A DNA stretch of 64,000 nucleotides, from the NCBI RefSeq assembly GCF_042453785.1, contig NC_091672.1, forward strand, positions 7,954,501-8,018,500. The letters are read 5' to 3'. This document shows positions 1 to 11,446 of this stretch, piece after piece. The notes beneath the pieces are model-generated. The model did no database searches. It saw nothing but the letters and a program-made list of their open reading frames with translations, and had not been told where the DNA came from. Position numbers and translations under genes: made by a program. Source of the DNA: Malus domestica. Taxonomy: Eukaryota; Streptophyta; Magnoliopsida; Rosales; Rosaceae. Numbering within the stretch: the first letter of the stretch is position 1; every line of letters starts with the position of its first letter.

Positions 1-1358
1 AGAAAATGAGTGACCTTGGAGGAGTATTATGGCTAGATACACCCTCCAAGGGGCCCGGCCTCCTAGAGAGAAAAGGAGAGACATGTTCTCTCCAATTTTC
101 TCCAAAAGAACCCATAATGAATTTTAGGCTATAAAGTTCTTTATATAGTCACTTCTTTAAATGACTTAAGAACCAAAAACCTTAATTCAACACACATGGC
201 CGGCCATGTAAGGGATATGGGCTTTTGGGCCTTTGTGAATCTTTATTCATTAAATTGTCATACAACTTAAGTCAATGGGCTTGACGTTCGAAGCCCATTG
301 GGCCTTAAGGTCCAAAACTATCCCGAGGTCTTTAACGAACTTATTCGTTTGATTAATTAACATATTAATTAATCCTTGCCATAAACAATTAAACCATTTA
401 ATTATTCTTACTCATCTCCATTGTTTCTTCAATCTCCACCTTACACGGTGTACGATCCATTAGGTTCCTTTTAGCGAGGCAGTGGGCGATTAAAACCATT
501 TCACATCGATTGTGAATTGAAACTTACTTTCAATTCTCCCTTTAGTGATTATACACGTTTAGGGCTTCCACAAACCATGAGTGACACCTAGCAGCATATC
601 ATGGTTACCCAAGCTAATCAGAAGAGGTGGAGAACCTATTCAGTTTAGGATTACAAATGCAATACGGTATTTCTCTAATACAATACTCTTGACCACATTG
701 TTTGGTTTGATAGTTTATTTATTCATGTCTACTATCCAATGTGATTCGTGTGCTTATATGATTACCTTGAATGTGATTTGGATTCACTTGTCTCCATGGC
801 TAAGTGGCTTAACCCCAACGATGCCGTGGACACCCTCCAAATGGAGTGACTTTGACATAATCAAAGATCAAGGACTTAACCACAAGACAACTGTGATGCC
901 TCAGGTCAAAGGACTACTTTGCATTATCCCAACCATGAGTTCTCATGTGACATGAATATGAGAACTCTTCGTTGATCGTGTTCAGTGAACTCATTCTCTA
1001 TTGAGCACCTACGTACTTGCCTTGATGTCACACACACCAATGACTCGAGTCTAGTCACTCTCCCTGAGAGAAGACACAGCACGTACTGATCTTAACGGAC
1101 TGTCAATGCCCAATTGGCAATCTTATGATCAAGAACGTTTAGGATGTGTCTACGAAAGAATGGTCTCATGAATCTAACTTCTTTAGATCGCATTCTCCCA
1201 ATCACATATTCCTTGGACTTATCGTTTAAGCATATAACATTTATATGAGACGACTCAAACAATAATCTTTGCCCTTTATATTTAAACTAGATTAGTTTAA
1301 CATGTGAAATGTCCGTAAAGTATCATCATATGATTGGTTTTAGGGCACATTTCCAACA
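1..1358 (-). mobile_element. LTR of an LTR retrotransposon (partial, minus strand)
   Basis: On the minus strand this stretch begins TGTTGGAAATGTGCCCTAAA at 1358 and continues without coding sense to the window edge. The TG start, the length and the transcribed-leader-like tail suit a long LTR, with either the rest of the element or a solo LTR end lying left of base 1. The small plus-strand open frame at 581-955 lies antisense inside it and has no recognisable domain. I see only one terminus, so solo LTR and element cannot be separated. The superfamily is not shown by the sequence. Confidence 0.6.
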
Positions 1359-2535
1359 ATCTTCTCTGGAAGCATAAGATGTTGAAGATGAGTACTCGAG
1401 AGCAATGCCAGGTAGGTAATCAGGCAAGGGGTTCCAGGCAGTCAGTTCCTGATTGGAATCTTGATTCCAAGTGCTGACTGATTGCTCTCTTTCTCCTTGT
1501 CTTGCAGGTAAGACAAGGCCAAAGGAAAAGACAGGGAAAACGCATGATATGGGATACTCTTGCTTTTGACCCTCATGATATGAGATACTATTGCTCTGGT
1601 GTGGCTGGTTTGCATATGTATTATTGGGGGAGGGGGGAAAGCTGTGTATTTCGAGATGCTTCGTTGGGAGTGCCCTCTCAGATATGAGGAATGGTTGAGC
1701 ATTTTTGCAGGTTTGCCTGTCCGTGGAGGATGAAGGTCGACATATATAGAAGTCTCTCTAACAACAAGTAGTAATGTTATTCATTTACCCTTCTTGGTCA
1801 TAACAATGTAGTAGGAGCTGCAAGCTTCACGTGTCTTAACTTTGTCAAAGCACTTTGGAAAAGTGGTATGTGGTATCTGGAAAGCTAATGTTGCGTGTGA
1901 AGATTGCAGACAAGCTTTATCCAAGAAAATTTGGCTTTCGAAGTTCGGAGAGCGGTGTCTCTTTGGTTTTCGAACAAGCAATCCTGTCAAGGATCTGGCT
2001 CTCGAGATTCGGAGAACGGTGCCTCTTCAATTTTTGAGAAAACAATCCTGTTGGGAGTCTGGCTCTTGAGATTTAGAGAGCAGTGTCTCTTCGATTTTTG
2101 AGAAAATAATCCTGTTGGGAGTCTGGCTCTCGAGATTCGGAGGGCAGTGCCTCTTCGATTTTTGGGTAAGTAATCCTGTTGGGAGTCTGGCTCTCGAGAT
2201 TCGGAGAGCGGTGCCTCTTCGATTTTTTAGCAAACAATCTTGTTGGGAGTGTTTTCTCAAATGTGAGTAAAGGTTGGGCATTTTTGCCAGTTTGCCTTGC
2301 CACGGAGCATGGAGATTGACACACATAGGGACTTTCTAGTTATCAAGCAGTGGTGCTGTGCCTTTACCCTTATGGGTAATAGTAGAGTAGCTGGACCTTC
2401 AAAATTTATGTGTTTAAACTTTGTCAGAGATCTTTGGCAAAGTTATTTGTGGTATCCGAGGAGCTGATGTTGCTTGTGGAAAGTGGTGCCTCTTCGAAAT
2501 CTGGAGAGTGGTGCCTCTTCGATTTTTGAACCAAT
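1359..2535. repeat. Compound direct-repeat block around a minisatellite
   Basis: Two diverged direct copies of about 240 bp (around 1690-1930 and 2255-2500) share the same order of phrases: a TTTTTGCAG/TTTTTGCCAG start, a TTTACCCTT stretch and a CTTTGTCA..CTTTGGCAAAG stretch. They flank a tandem minisatellite. 1359-1690 is unique-looking noncoding DNA. No gene is supported, and the short open frames on both strands are by-products of the repeats. Confidence 0.6.
1925..2262. repeat. Minisatellite, about 70-75 bp unit, 4-5 copies
   Basis: The phrase TCTGGCTCTCGAGATTCGGA, followed by a GCGGTGCCTCTTCGATTTTT-like phrase and AATCCTGTTGGGAG, recurs at about 70-75 bp spacing with point differences. 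A further isolated half-copy (GTGGTGCCTCTTCGA twice) occurs near 2480-2525. The block is probably part of the LTR whose start lies at 2800 on the minus strand. Confidence 0.75.
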
Positions 2536-2574
2536 GGCCATGTAAATGACATTAGGAAATATTGTGGGAGAATG

Positions 2575-2800
2575 ATCTCCTTTTATAGAAGAGTTTCTAG
2601 CTTTGTTCTGACATTGACACATGTCGTGTTGTGATTGGCTTCTGATGTTGACATGTGTCGCTCTATGATTGGCTTATGATGTCGACACGTGTTGCATTGT
2701 GATTAGCCTCCTGGTTTGAGGGAAACTCTTCTGGGTCCTTGACGGTAAAACGTTCATCGGTGCTCAGTAGTTTCGAGATTGGTCAAGTATGGTACAAACA
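2575..2800 (-). repeat. LTR start (partial), opposite in orientation to 4929-5403
   Basis: Read on the minus strand from 2800 it begins TGTTTGTACCATACTTGACC and matches the first ~200 bp of the solo LTR at 4929-5403. The match includes three degenerate copies of a CCAATCAnAnCACGACA..GTGTC motif. It has about 35 extra bases that the other copy lacks, and similarity stops near 2575. No matching LTR end was found. Confidence 0.65.
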
Positions 2801-4923
2801 TTAGTAATAAAAAATGACAATATTAGTGTTTTCCGACCAAAATATCAATTCTTATGTGACATGATGCGGAATGACAAAAAATATTTTGACGACCCGTCCC
2901 TAATTTTCCATGTAATTTCCTTCCCGAATATGTAAAATGACGTTTATGACCTTGTTGGCAAAGTGAAACTGTAACGCCCCACACCCAAAATATTTATTTC
3001 GGAAAGTAATTTTGGTGATAGGCCAAAATAAACTCTTTTTTATTTAATTACCAACAATCACAATTCTTTTTTTAAATTTCTTGGTGACCCACAAAAACTA
3101 TAACCAAAATTCCTTACCAAGTAAGATTAAAAATTTCGATTTAATCACCAATTTTCTTCTCTTAATTCAGATTCCCAACAAGAGATTAAAAGTTGATTAT
3201 TTAAGGCTGCATCTAACCCTGTTATACTGCCTACGTACCCTTGAGCGGGATCAAGCCTTTTGTAGTTCACAATTAAATTTCAAATCAATTTTGAAAAATA
3301 TTCTATTAACCAAAATATCCAACATTCGTGTTAATAATTGAAATACATCAAATGGATTCCAAATACGTAATTGGAATAACAAAATTCACATAGAAAGGCA
3401 GCGTCGGCTCACTGGCCATGCACCGCCGTGGGTAGCGGTCGGCCGCTCCGACTTGATGGAAAATTTCACTATTTCTAAAAATTCTCAAATTGTACAAAAA
3501 TGTAGACCAAGTCAAGGGAAGCAACTTTTATACCTAGACCAAAGTCCAGTTGGAAAACACCCCTAATGGCCTTCAATCCGCCGGAAACCCTAAAATGGTG
3601 GGTTTCAATTCACCATCACTGGTGCTCCGCCACCCCTAAGGTTGTTTGGGCCTTGTTCTTGGGCTCAAGGGAGACATTTTGGTGGTGGTAGTCATTGGAA
3701 TACCTTTCAGAAACGGCTGATCGTCGACGTGCACCCCATGAAACCCATAGGTGCAAATCTCACGAAATCGAGTCAATTATTGTTTGGTTTTTAGGTGGAA
3801 ATGGAGGCTGGGATATCGTGGTGATGATTTTAGGTGAGGGAATGGCTGTGATTTACCAAAAAAACTGATTGAAATTGCGTCGGAGAGCTACGGGTGTTCG
3901 GGTTAGAGTCGGGTCACGAGTGGAAAAACGGGTCTAGGGGGATGACACGGGTTGGTTCCCCTCTTTTCTCTTTCCCTCCTTTCCCTCATGTTCTCTCTGA
4001 ATACCTTTCAGAAATGGCTGATCGCCGACGTGCACCCCATGAAACCCATTGGTGCAAATCTCACGAAATCGAGTCAATTCTCGTTGGTTCTTAGGTGGAA
4101 ATAAAGGCTGGGATATTGTGGTGATGATTTTAGGTGAGGGAATGGTTGTGATTTACCAGAAAAACTGATTGAAATCGCGTCAGAGAGCTACGGGTGTCCA
4201 GGTTAGAGTCGAGTCACGGGTGGAAAACGGGTCTAGGGGGATGACCTAGGTTGGTTCCCTTCCTTTCTCTTTCCCTCATTTCCCTCCTGTTTTCTCCTTC
4301 TCATTGGTCATCCCAAACCCTCCTTTCTTCCTGCCTTTTCTTTTTCTTTTCCTTTCTTTTTCTTTTCTTTTCTTTTCCCTCATTTCCCTCATGTTCTCTC
4401 CTTCTCATTGGTCATCCCAAACCTTCATTTCTTCCCTCGTTTCCTTTTTCTTTTCCTTCCCTCTTCTTTTCTCCCTCCAGCCACTCCCGTGACTTCCTTT
4501 CACCAGGACAAGGCTCCAACAAATCTAGAGCCTTCCAAATTCATAGCAAAATGACTATTTTGCCCCTATCTTCCTTCGTTTATAACTCTTTTGTTATAAT
4601 TTCGTTTCATGAACAGTTTTCGCCTATGCGCTCGTAGAGTCGTTCTCTATTCCAATATATCAATAATTATGATACAATATATGAAGATAAAATACGTCCT
4701 CGTATAATTACGTTAAGCCAACTAGGGGCATTTTCATCTTTTCCACTTATCGATAAATTTTACGACGTAAATTATAATAATTTACGGAAACAAAACTTTA
4801 AAATTTCTCAATTAAATTTTTATAACCATAAATCGATTTATTTTTTATTTTCTCTACGTGTTCATATATTTATATTTTCAAGGTATTAGAGGAACCTAAC
4901 ATGGACGTTGTTATTTAGCTTTT
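2801..4923. other. Noncoding repetitive DNA between two inverted LTR copies
   Basis: No gene is supported. Around 2885-2910 a GACGACCCGTCCCTAATTTT phrase resembles the reverse complement of the terminus of the 8624-11167 element. 3400-3560 resembles the internal part of that element (CACTGGCCATGC.CCGCCG followed by TTTC..AAAATTCTCAAA). So 2.88-4.9 kb is probably a rearranged member of the same family. 4290-4490 is strongly CT-rich and gives a false open frame of Phe/Ser/Leu. Confidence 0.45.
3698..4300. repeat. Tandem duplication, 301-bp period, two copies
   Basis: GAATACCTTTCAGAAA starts both copies, at 3698 and 3999. The copies stay collinear to the CTTTCCCTC run, with scattered substitutions. 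A third partial echo of the CTTCTCATTGGTCATCCCAAAC phrase lies at about 4295-4430. Confidence 0.75.
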
Positions 4924-4928
4924 ATATT

Positions 4929-5403
4929 TGTTTGTACCATACTTGACCAATCCCGAAACTACCGAGCACCGGTCAACGTTATACCGTCAAGGACCCAGAA
5001 GAGTTTCCCTCAAACCAGGAGGCCAATCACAGCGCGACACTTGTCGACATCAGAAGTCAATCATAGCACGACACGTGTCAACATCAGAAGCCAATCACAA
5101 CACGACATGTGTCAATGTCAGAACAAAGCTAGAACCTAATGTCATTTGTACTAAATCATTCACTAGTACTCACTAAAGGAGAGCTTGAACCTATGTACTT
5201 GTGTAAACCCTTCACAATTAATGAGAACTTCTCTACTCCGTGGACGTAGCCAATCTGGATGAACCACGTACATCTTGTGTTTGTTTCCCTATCTCTATCC
5301 ATTTGCATACTTATCCACACTAGTGACCGGAGCAATCTAGCAAAGGTCATAAACTTAACACTTTCTGTTGTACCAAAGTCCTCACTGATTTTGTGCATCA
5401 ACA
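4929..5403 (+). mobile_element. Solo LTR, 475 bp, TSD ATATT
   Basis: Starts TGTTTGTACC and ends GCATCAACA, flanked by ATATT at 4924-4928 and 5404-5408. A TG..CA boundary with a 5-bp duplication is the signature of an LTR left after recombination. No polyprotein or second LTR in the same orientation is adjacent, so it is called solo. Confidence 0.75.
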
Positions 5404-5597
5404 ATATTAATTTTCATATTATCGTAATAAAATAGTAGACGTTATTATGGACGCGTGAGCGTGAACTAGTCCCTAATCGGGTTTGTAACTACGAAGTTAC
5501 GTTTAGTTAAAGTACGTTAACAGTAGGTAAACTGGTACACTAGCGTGGATTTTTCTGTCGTCTTGAACAGTGTTCTAATAACGTATGTTAGATTTTA

Positions 5598-5751
5598 AGG
5601 AAAACTAATGAAAATAGTTTGAAAACTTTGAGTTTTAACGATAAGGACAAAATAAAGGGTAAAGTGAATATTACCAGGATTGACATTTAGTGTAAAAATG
5701 TGATTTTTCGTTAAAATGAACAATACTAGGAGCTTTTCGTTAAAGTTTCCT
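5598..5751. mobile_element. hAT-type MITE, 154 bp, TSD AGATTTTA
   Basis: The 8-bp direct repeat AGATTTTA flanks both sides (5590-5597 and 5752-5759). Termini are imperfect inverted repeats: AGGAAAACTAATGAAAA at the left and the complement of TTTTCGTTAAAGTTTCCT at the right. An 8-bp TSD with short TIRs suits hAT. Confidence 0.75.
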
Positions 5752-5768
5752 AGATTTTATTTCAATTT

Positions 5769-6986
5769 GGCTAAATCGCAAAAATGGTCCCTGAGATTTG
5801 CATAACTCCTCATTTTGGTCCATGCGATTTCAAATCAATAGAAGTAGTCCCTGAGATTGTCCACCATCTATCATTTTGATCATTCTGTTAAAAACTCTGT
5901 TAAGTGTCTTGGAGCTCTTGGCTGGAAGTTTGGGCAATTTATAAAGCTTCGTAACTTAATCGTTTCTCAACCAAATTCGACCCATAATATATCAAAATGA
6001 ATATAGGAAAGTGTAGAATAATATTATACCTATTTGAAAGCCCAATGGTTTCCGGAGATGGTCAGAAAATAGCCTCAAAGTTGCCGGAAACTGGGTAAAC
6101 TTTAACCGTTCATAACTTCTTCAATAGTCAACGAACTCAAGTGATTCAAAAATGAAAATCATACTTCTCGATGAGACAAAGAGAATGGTACCTTGTTTGA
6201 CGGCTAATTCGCCATAGTTTGTCTGAAAAAGGGCTCGAAAGTGGCTAACTCGAGACCAAGATAGCCACTTGTGAGCCGTTTTCCGGCCAAACCAGGGCGA
6301 GTTAGCCGCTAAAAAAGGTACCATTCTCTTTGTCTCATTGAGAAGTATGATTTTCATTTTTGAATAACTTGATTTCATTGAGTATTGAAGAAGTTATGAA
6401 CGTTTAAAGTTTACATAGTTTCCGGGGAGTTTTTCCGTTTTCCCTCGGACTAATCAACTTTGGGGCTATTGTCCGGCCATCTCCGGCAACTATTGGGCTT
6501 CCAAATAGGTATAACCTTATTCTACATTTTTCTATCTTCATTTTGATATATTATGGGTCAATTTGGTTAAGAAACGATTGAGTTACGAAGCTTTGAAAAT
6601 TACCCAAACTTCCGGCCAAGAGCTCTGGGACACTTAACAGAGTTTTTAACAGAAGGGCGAAAATGATGGATAGTTGAATATCAGAGTGCGCAACGAACAA
6701 GATTACAAAATAATAAGAATATTATTAAACAAACTAGAATGTCGAAACGGCTACAAAACCCTAAGAGCCTACATTGTGAATAGTTTGTTTTCTAATAAAT
6801 AACAAAGCACTCTATTTATAATAAACTAACCCTAACCCTAATGCCAACAGGCTAGGCCCAAACTAAACTTATAAGAAAACTCAAACAATATAATACCTAA
6901 AATACTAATATTTTCCGACATAGTGGACAATCTTAAAGACCACTTCTATTGATTTGAAATTTCAGGAGCATTTTCGCTATTTATCC
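5769..6986. mobile_element. Foldback MULE (Mutator-like), 9-bp TSD TTTCAATTT
   Basis: Two long inverted arms face each other around about 6240. Examples are GGTACCATTCTCTTTGTCTC near 6315 against its complement near 6180, and the CCCATAATATATCAAAATGA phrase against its complement near 6550. The ends GGCTAAATCGCAAAAATG and the complement of CATTTTCGCTATTTATCC match. TTTCAATTT lies at 5760-5768 and 6987-6995. The arms have no transposase frame; the minus-strand open frame at 6121-6378 spans the loop and is not a gene. A solo LTR interrupts the right arm. Confidence 0.8.
6675..6920 (-). mobile_element. Small solo LTR nested in the foldback element
   Basis: On the minus strand it reads TGTCGGAAAATATTAG to CTGATATTCA, 246 bp, flanked by TAGT at 6671-6674 and 6921-6924. 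The left arm of the foldback gives the uninterrupted GATGGATAGTGG-like sequence in mirror form, confirming insertion. A second copy in opposite orientation lies at 60738-60985. Confidence 0.75.
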
Positions 6987-6995
6987 TTTCAATTT

Positions 6996-7434
6996 TAAAT
7001 TGTAAAAGTGGGATCCTTTCTCTTTTTAAAACCCGGTCACCATTGGTGACTTCTCACCAAACAATCCCCTCCTCTCCTTCATTTCTTTTCAACGAATTAG
7101 AAAACACTTTCTTTTCACACTCTCTCTCTCACCTAGCCGTGCTTCACTCTCTCTCTGCACCACAAACCACCATCTTCATCTATCACGGGGTCAGACCTTA
7201 AACCACCACCATCGAGTTCCTCTCATCCTTACGAGTCCATCCGTACGAGCCGATTCAAGAATGACCGAGTTTTGAGTTTCCAACTCGGAGCTCCGACTCG
7301 GGTGTGGCTTCTCCGACGACTTTCTGTTCGAGTTACAAGTTTTTGGAAGGTTTGGAAGCAACTACATGTCCCTAGTCTAAGTTTGAAGGCAAGCTAACGT
7401 GTAAACACACGGGTTCACACTATCATTTTGTTTT
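6996..7434. other. Noncoding DNA; left edge of the tandem duplication near 7410
   Basis: 7080-7330 is CT- and CA-rich with no supported frame. From about 7410 (GGTTCACACTATCATTTTG) the sequence becomes alignable with 38595 onward upstream of TNL B. This marks the left boundary of the duplicated unit as far as can be read. Confidence 0.45.
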
Positions 7435-8225
7435 GGGACACTTTGGATGCGGTCCTTAGCTATTAATATTCTTTGATTGAAACCTTGTTAGTTTTTAGTT
7501 TTTGATTGAGGTCCCTGACATTAATGTAATAATGTAAGTTACTATATTTTTTAAATTAAAAATTAAAAATTGAAATTTGTAATTGTTTATATTAATGAGA
7601 TTTTAAATAAAACCCATAATTTATGGGATTAAAAATAATAAAATATAAATTATACTCTCTATTATATTGTGTGTGTGTGTGTGTGTACATATATGTATGG
7701 GTACATTAACCAAAATTAACAAAAAAAGTTATTGTACCAAAACATGGATACATTCTCAAATCAACAAAAAAGAATGTACCTATATAAGTTTAAACATGGA
7801 TTAAAAAATTTGAAAGGATTTTATATTAAAAAAAGGGTACATTTTACATATAACAAATTTTTGATATATTTGAGAATGGGTACATTTAAGATTAAAAAAA
7901 TTGAAAAATTATATGACTGGGTACATTTAAGATTAAAAAATTGAGAATATTTTTATATATAAAAAAAACTAATAGGTACAAACTTAATTTAATTTAATTT
8001 TTTTTATTATTTTGGAAATGTTTGAATTGAAAATTAATTAGAAGTTTAATAGAGGTGTGAGTATTAAACCCTAAATTAATTACTAATTTTTATATTAAAA
8101 AAATTATATAATAAACATGTAAATTCATTATCACATTAATGCTAGGGACTTGAATCAAAATTTGAGAACTAATAAGGTCTTAGTCAATGAACAGTAAGAA
8201 CTAGGGACTGGATACTAATTTTTCC
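7435..8225. mobile_element. MULE-type MITE, 791 bp, TSD TTTTGTTTT
   Basis: The 9-bp repeat TTTTGTTTT occurs at 7426-7434 and 8226-8234. The left ~90 bp (GGGACACTTTGGATGCGGTCC, then a GAGGTCCCTGACATTAATGT phrase) is inverted at the right end. The AT-rich interior contains a (GT)n run at 7669-7685 and several GGGTACATTTAAGATTAAAA repeats. Unit B lacks it at the matching position near 38620 and 39070. Confidence 0.75.
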
Positions 8226-8234
8226 TTTTGTTTT

Positions 8235-8618
8235 TATCTCACTATTTTTTTAGATCTCAGATTCACACTTACAATTTTTTTTCTTTTTGTTAACAACTAA
8301 AATTCTTCTTCACACGAGATAATAAAACAACGTTAAAAAAACAATTAGTCATCAAGGTGGGTGGAACTATGAATCCACCAGTAAGACTGTGAGAGAACTT
8401 TTTGTTTTTGTTTTTGAACTGTTATTATTATTATTATTATTATTCAGTCAAAAAATATAGCTGTTTATTTTTTCAGTCTTGTCGTCCATGTCTTATGTTG
8501 GATAAATACTTTATGAAAATTATCGTTTACACTTCAAAATTATGTACATTTATGAAAAATGTACAATTAGATTTTTAGAATGTCATAATACTTCTCATAT
8601 TTATATGGCTCTAATACA
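8235..8618 (+). promoter_or_regulatory. Distal upstream region of TNL A, shared with TNL B
   Basis: After removing the MITE, this stretch is collinear with 38620-38950 and 39070-39380 upstream of TNL B (GATCTCAGA.., CACGAGATAAT.AAACAA, TCTTGTCGTC.A.GTCTTAT, TATATGGCTCT). A (TTA)n run lies near 8425. It is therefore old 5' flanking DNA of the resistance gene. No specific binding site is claimed. Confidence 0.5.
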
Positions 8619-8623
8619 CTACT

Positions 8624-11167
8624 TGACACACCCCGTCCCGAAGGAGAGCATGCTGGCCGTCACGTGAGAGTGACGTAACCATTTACACAGTTCGGAAGCT
8701 TTAAAAAAAATACAATTACTAAGATGAAACACCCGAGGGTGAGTCCTACTTTTGTGAATTCTGTCAGAACACCGTTGGATTCCTCGTGGCCACCAAAGCT
8801 CTGCTATCTAGAACCTGGAGGGGCGCAAAACAAAGTTGAGTGGGTCAGTAAAACAAAGTTTTTCGAAAACATTTCAATTAACACATTTCTAACCCCTCGC
8901 TGTAAAACCTGTATACTTTCCCAGAAATTAACATATATATACCATATATAATCTCAAACTCAAATCTCAAGTCTTTAACACTTTTCAAGAAAATATGCCA
9001 TGCTATGCATCAAAACATAATAAAGATGCATCAATATAACAGGTGAAATAAGGAATCAACCGGAGACCCTGCAGTTGGTCCTGTACGGTTAATTCTATAG
9101 CTCAATATCTAATCCAGCCGGAGTCACCACGGTGACCTGTACGGCACTGCTGGAGTCACCAACTGTAACCTGTACGGCACTACACTGCACATAAGTCGGA
9201 ACTACCTGAAGTAGTCTGTACGACAAGAATGGTGAAATAATACGCTCTAGTGCTTCTCTCATCAATCATCTGCGCGCATAATCTAAGGTCACCTACTAGT
9301 CGGAACCACCTCTAGTGATCTGTACGACTAGCATGTTGGAACCCTCTCATGGTCTGTACGACATGCACCTACTTGGATCCAAGGTGAGCGTGTGGTGCGG
9401 TGAATACTATAAGCACTAACACCAGGGGTGCAGGTTATGAGCTCTCAACACAAATCACATCATCATTAATTCATATAAACCATATAAACTCACCTGTGCG
9501 TCCACAACACCAATTCACACATATATATACATCAATTATCAATTCATATATTTCATAATGTGCATGCATGGCATTTTAAATCATACTTTCATTTAAATTC
9601 AATTTCTAGGAAAAATCAATAGTATATAGGTAAATACAAAAAATACTGCCCACTCACTTGGAGTTCGCCCTACAACTCCCTAGCACAATACATCAAGGCG
9701 TCATCACGATCGGCGCCTAGAACAATAATCAAATCCAACCTCAGAAATCATATCGATAGAATATATAACTTATATAAAACACGTCACTACGCAGTTCGAT
9801 CCGGAAGATCTGCAACTCAGATTTCCAATCCATAACTTCCAGAGGTCCACAATATACCTCTAGGACAACATCCTAAAATTTCATTACCATCCAACGGTCT
9901 GATCTCCGTCAATTTCCAAAACCAAGTGACGGTTAACATTCTATTTTATGAACTTACAACTCAAATTCCAGAAGATCCGTAAATTCCCGATCCGTAAGTT
10001 CCTATAATCCTCAAATATTACGTACTACGACGTATCAAAGTTTGGTGACGATCCAACGGTCGGATCGTAAATTCACATTTTCACCTAACCACGAATCGTA
10101 ACGAACTTAGGTTCAATTACTCAATTTACGTCCATCAATTATCAAAACTGAACCTAGAGCATTAAACACATGCTAAGAATGACATTGGTGGGCCACTGGC
10201 CATGCGCCGCCGGAAAATCCAACTATTTCAAAAAATTCTCAAAAAATACAGAATTTAAGATCTCAACGAGTAGAGCAAACTTTATACCTGAGGCGAAGGA
10301 CAATTTGGCCTGGAAACACTTCAATTTCACCAAAATCCGTGCGGAACCCTAGAATTGGGTGAGTTCCAATTCGTCTTCAAATCAACTCCGACGTCCCAAT
10401 AAATGCTTGGGCTTTGTTCTAGGCCTCAAGAGGAAGCTATGGGTGGTGGCAATTGAAAGAAATTGCCTCGGGATTGGGTGATTCGAAGCCAAAGTCGCCG
10501 CACCCCTTCTTGCGGTTTTCTCCATTTTCAAGGCCAAATGTCTCCAAATTTGAGATGGAATGGATAGAGGAGAGGTCATGGAGAAGTTTCCAAGTGATTT
10601 CTTGAAGCAATTCGCTGGAAAAATGGTGGAATTTCGACGGAAATGTGTAGAAAACCCGACGGGTCGCGGGCGGGTCAAAATGGGTCCGGCCGATCCCCTC
10701 CTTTTCCTTCTCCCTTCTTTCCTCCTTTCCCTGATTCGGATTGGTCCTTCCCTTCTCTCACTGTTCCGATTGGTCCATCTCCTCCTTCCTTGGTTGGGCA
10801 GCCAATCCCCCTTCTTCTTTCTTTTATTTCTGATAGGGCAGTCCACCTCTCTCCCCTCTCTAACTGGGCAGTGCCCAACCTTTAATTCCCCTTCTTAAAA
10901 CTGAAATTCTACCACAAATAATTGAATTACTAAAATGTCCCAAACTTTAAACGTTAATATCTTCTTCGATATAACTCCAAATCATGAACCGTTTGCGCCC
11001 ACGAGTCCGTAGCGACGAGTACTACGAGGATATGCCAAGAAAACAAATCTTAGATGACACGACACAACGATTAACCTCGAACAATGCGCGTGCCTCAAAG
11101 GGCATTTTTTTGTAAAATCCTTTATTAAAACTTTAGAAACTCTTAAAATCAGGGACGGGCTGTCACA
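8624..11167. mobile_element. LTR-like noncoding insertion, 2544 bp, TSD CTACT
   Basis: CTACT flanks both sides (8619-8623 and 11168-11172). The element starts TGACACACCCCGTCCCG and ends CAGGGACGGGCTGTCACA, so its TG..CA ends are also inverted over about 15 bp. 9060-9370 holds four or five short repeats of a GTCGGAACCACCT..TGATCTGTACGAC type. No transposase or polyprotein is present, and the frames at 10382-10898 are low-complexity. The best guess is a solo LTR of a large non-autonomous element; a TIR element is the alternative. Related pieces lie near 2.9-4.9 kb and 35.3-36.2 kb. Confidence 0.65.
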
Positions 11168-11278
11168 CTACTATTGTGATATTTTGTACTAATAATATAA
11201 TGTCAAGTAAAATTTTATGCACGTAACATTGTATTATTAATGCTATGGTACAACTTATTCATAACTACTCGTGGCATA

Positions 11279-11446
11279 AGAGAAATTTTTTATTATTTTT
11301 GGAACATGGATGATACATTATGTGTCATTATAGAAGTGGACGCAATTTTTATTTTTGAAGTTGTTAATTCTTTAACACAAATAACACCAATTGTATTGTG
11401 TCATATGATGTACCAACTGTGTTCCGGTCATATTGAAAAATCTCTT
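11279..11446. mobile_element. hAT-type MITE in the TNL A promoter, TSD GTGGCATA
   Basis: GTGGCATA lies at 11271-11278 and 11447-11454. The termini AGAGAAATTTTTT and AAAAATCTCTT are short inverted repeats. TNL B has an uninterrupted site (CTCGTGTCATAAAAGTTGATG near 40050), so the insertion postdates the gene duplication. It ends about 160 bp before the gene A start codon. Confidence 0.75.

Noticed and set aside
581..955. 124-residue plus-strand open frame
   Set aside because: It lies antisense inside an LTR, has no known motif, and its composition is that of a noncoding LTR.
4251..4637. 128-residue frame rich in Phe, Ser, Leu and Pro
   Set aside because: It is a translation of a CT-rich low-complexity tract inside a tandem duplication.
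7732..7944. 70-residue Lys/Tyr-rich frame
   Set aside because: It is made by GGGTACATTTAAG repeats inside the MULE MITE.
10382..10898. Overlapping frames of up to 154 residues on both strands
   Set aside because: They overlap on opposite strands within the noncoding 8624-11167 element and show only Arg/Gly/Pro/Ser-rich low complexity.
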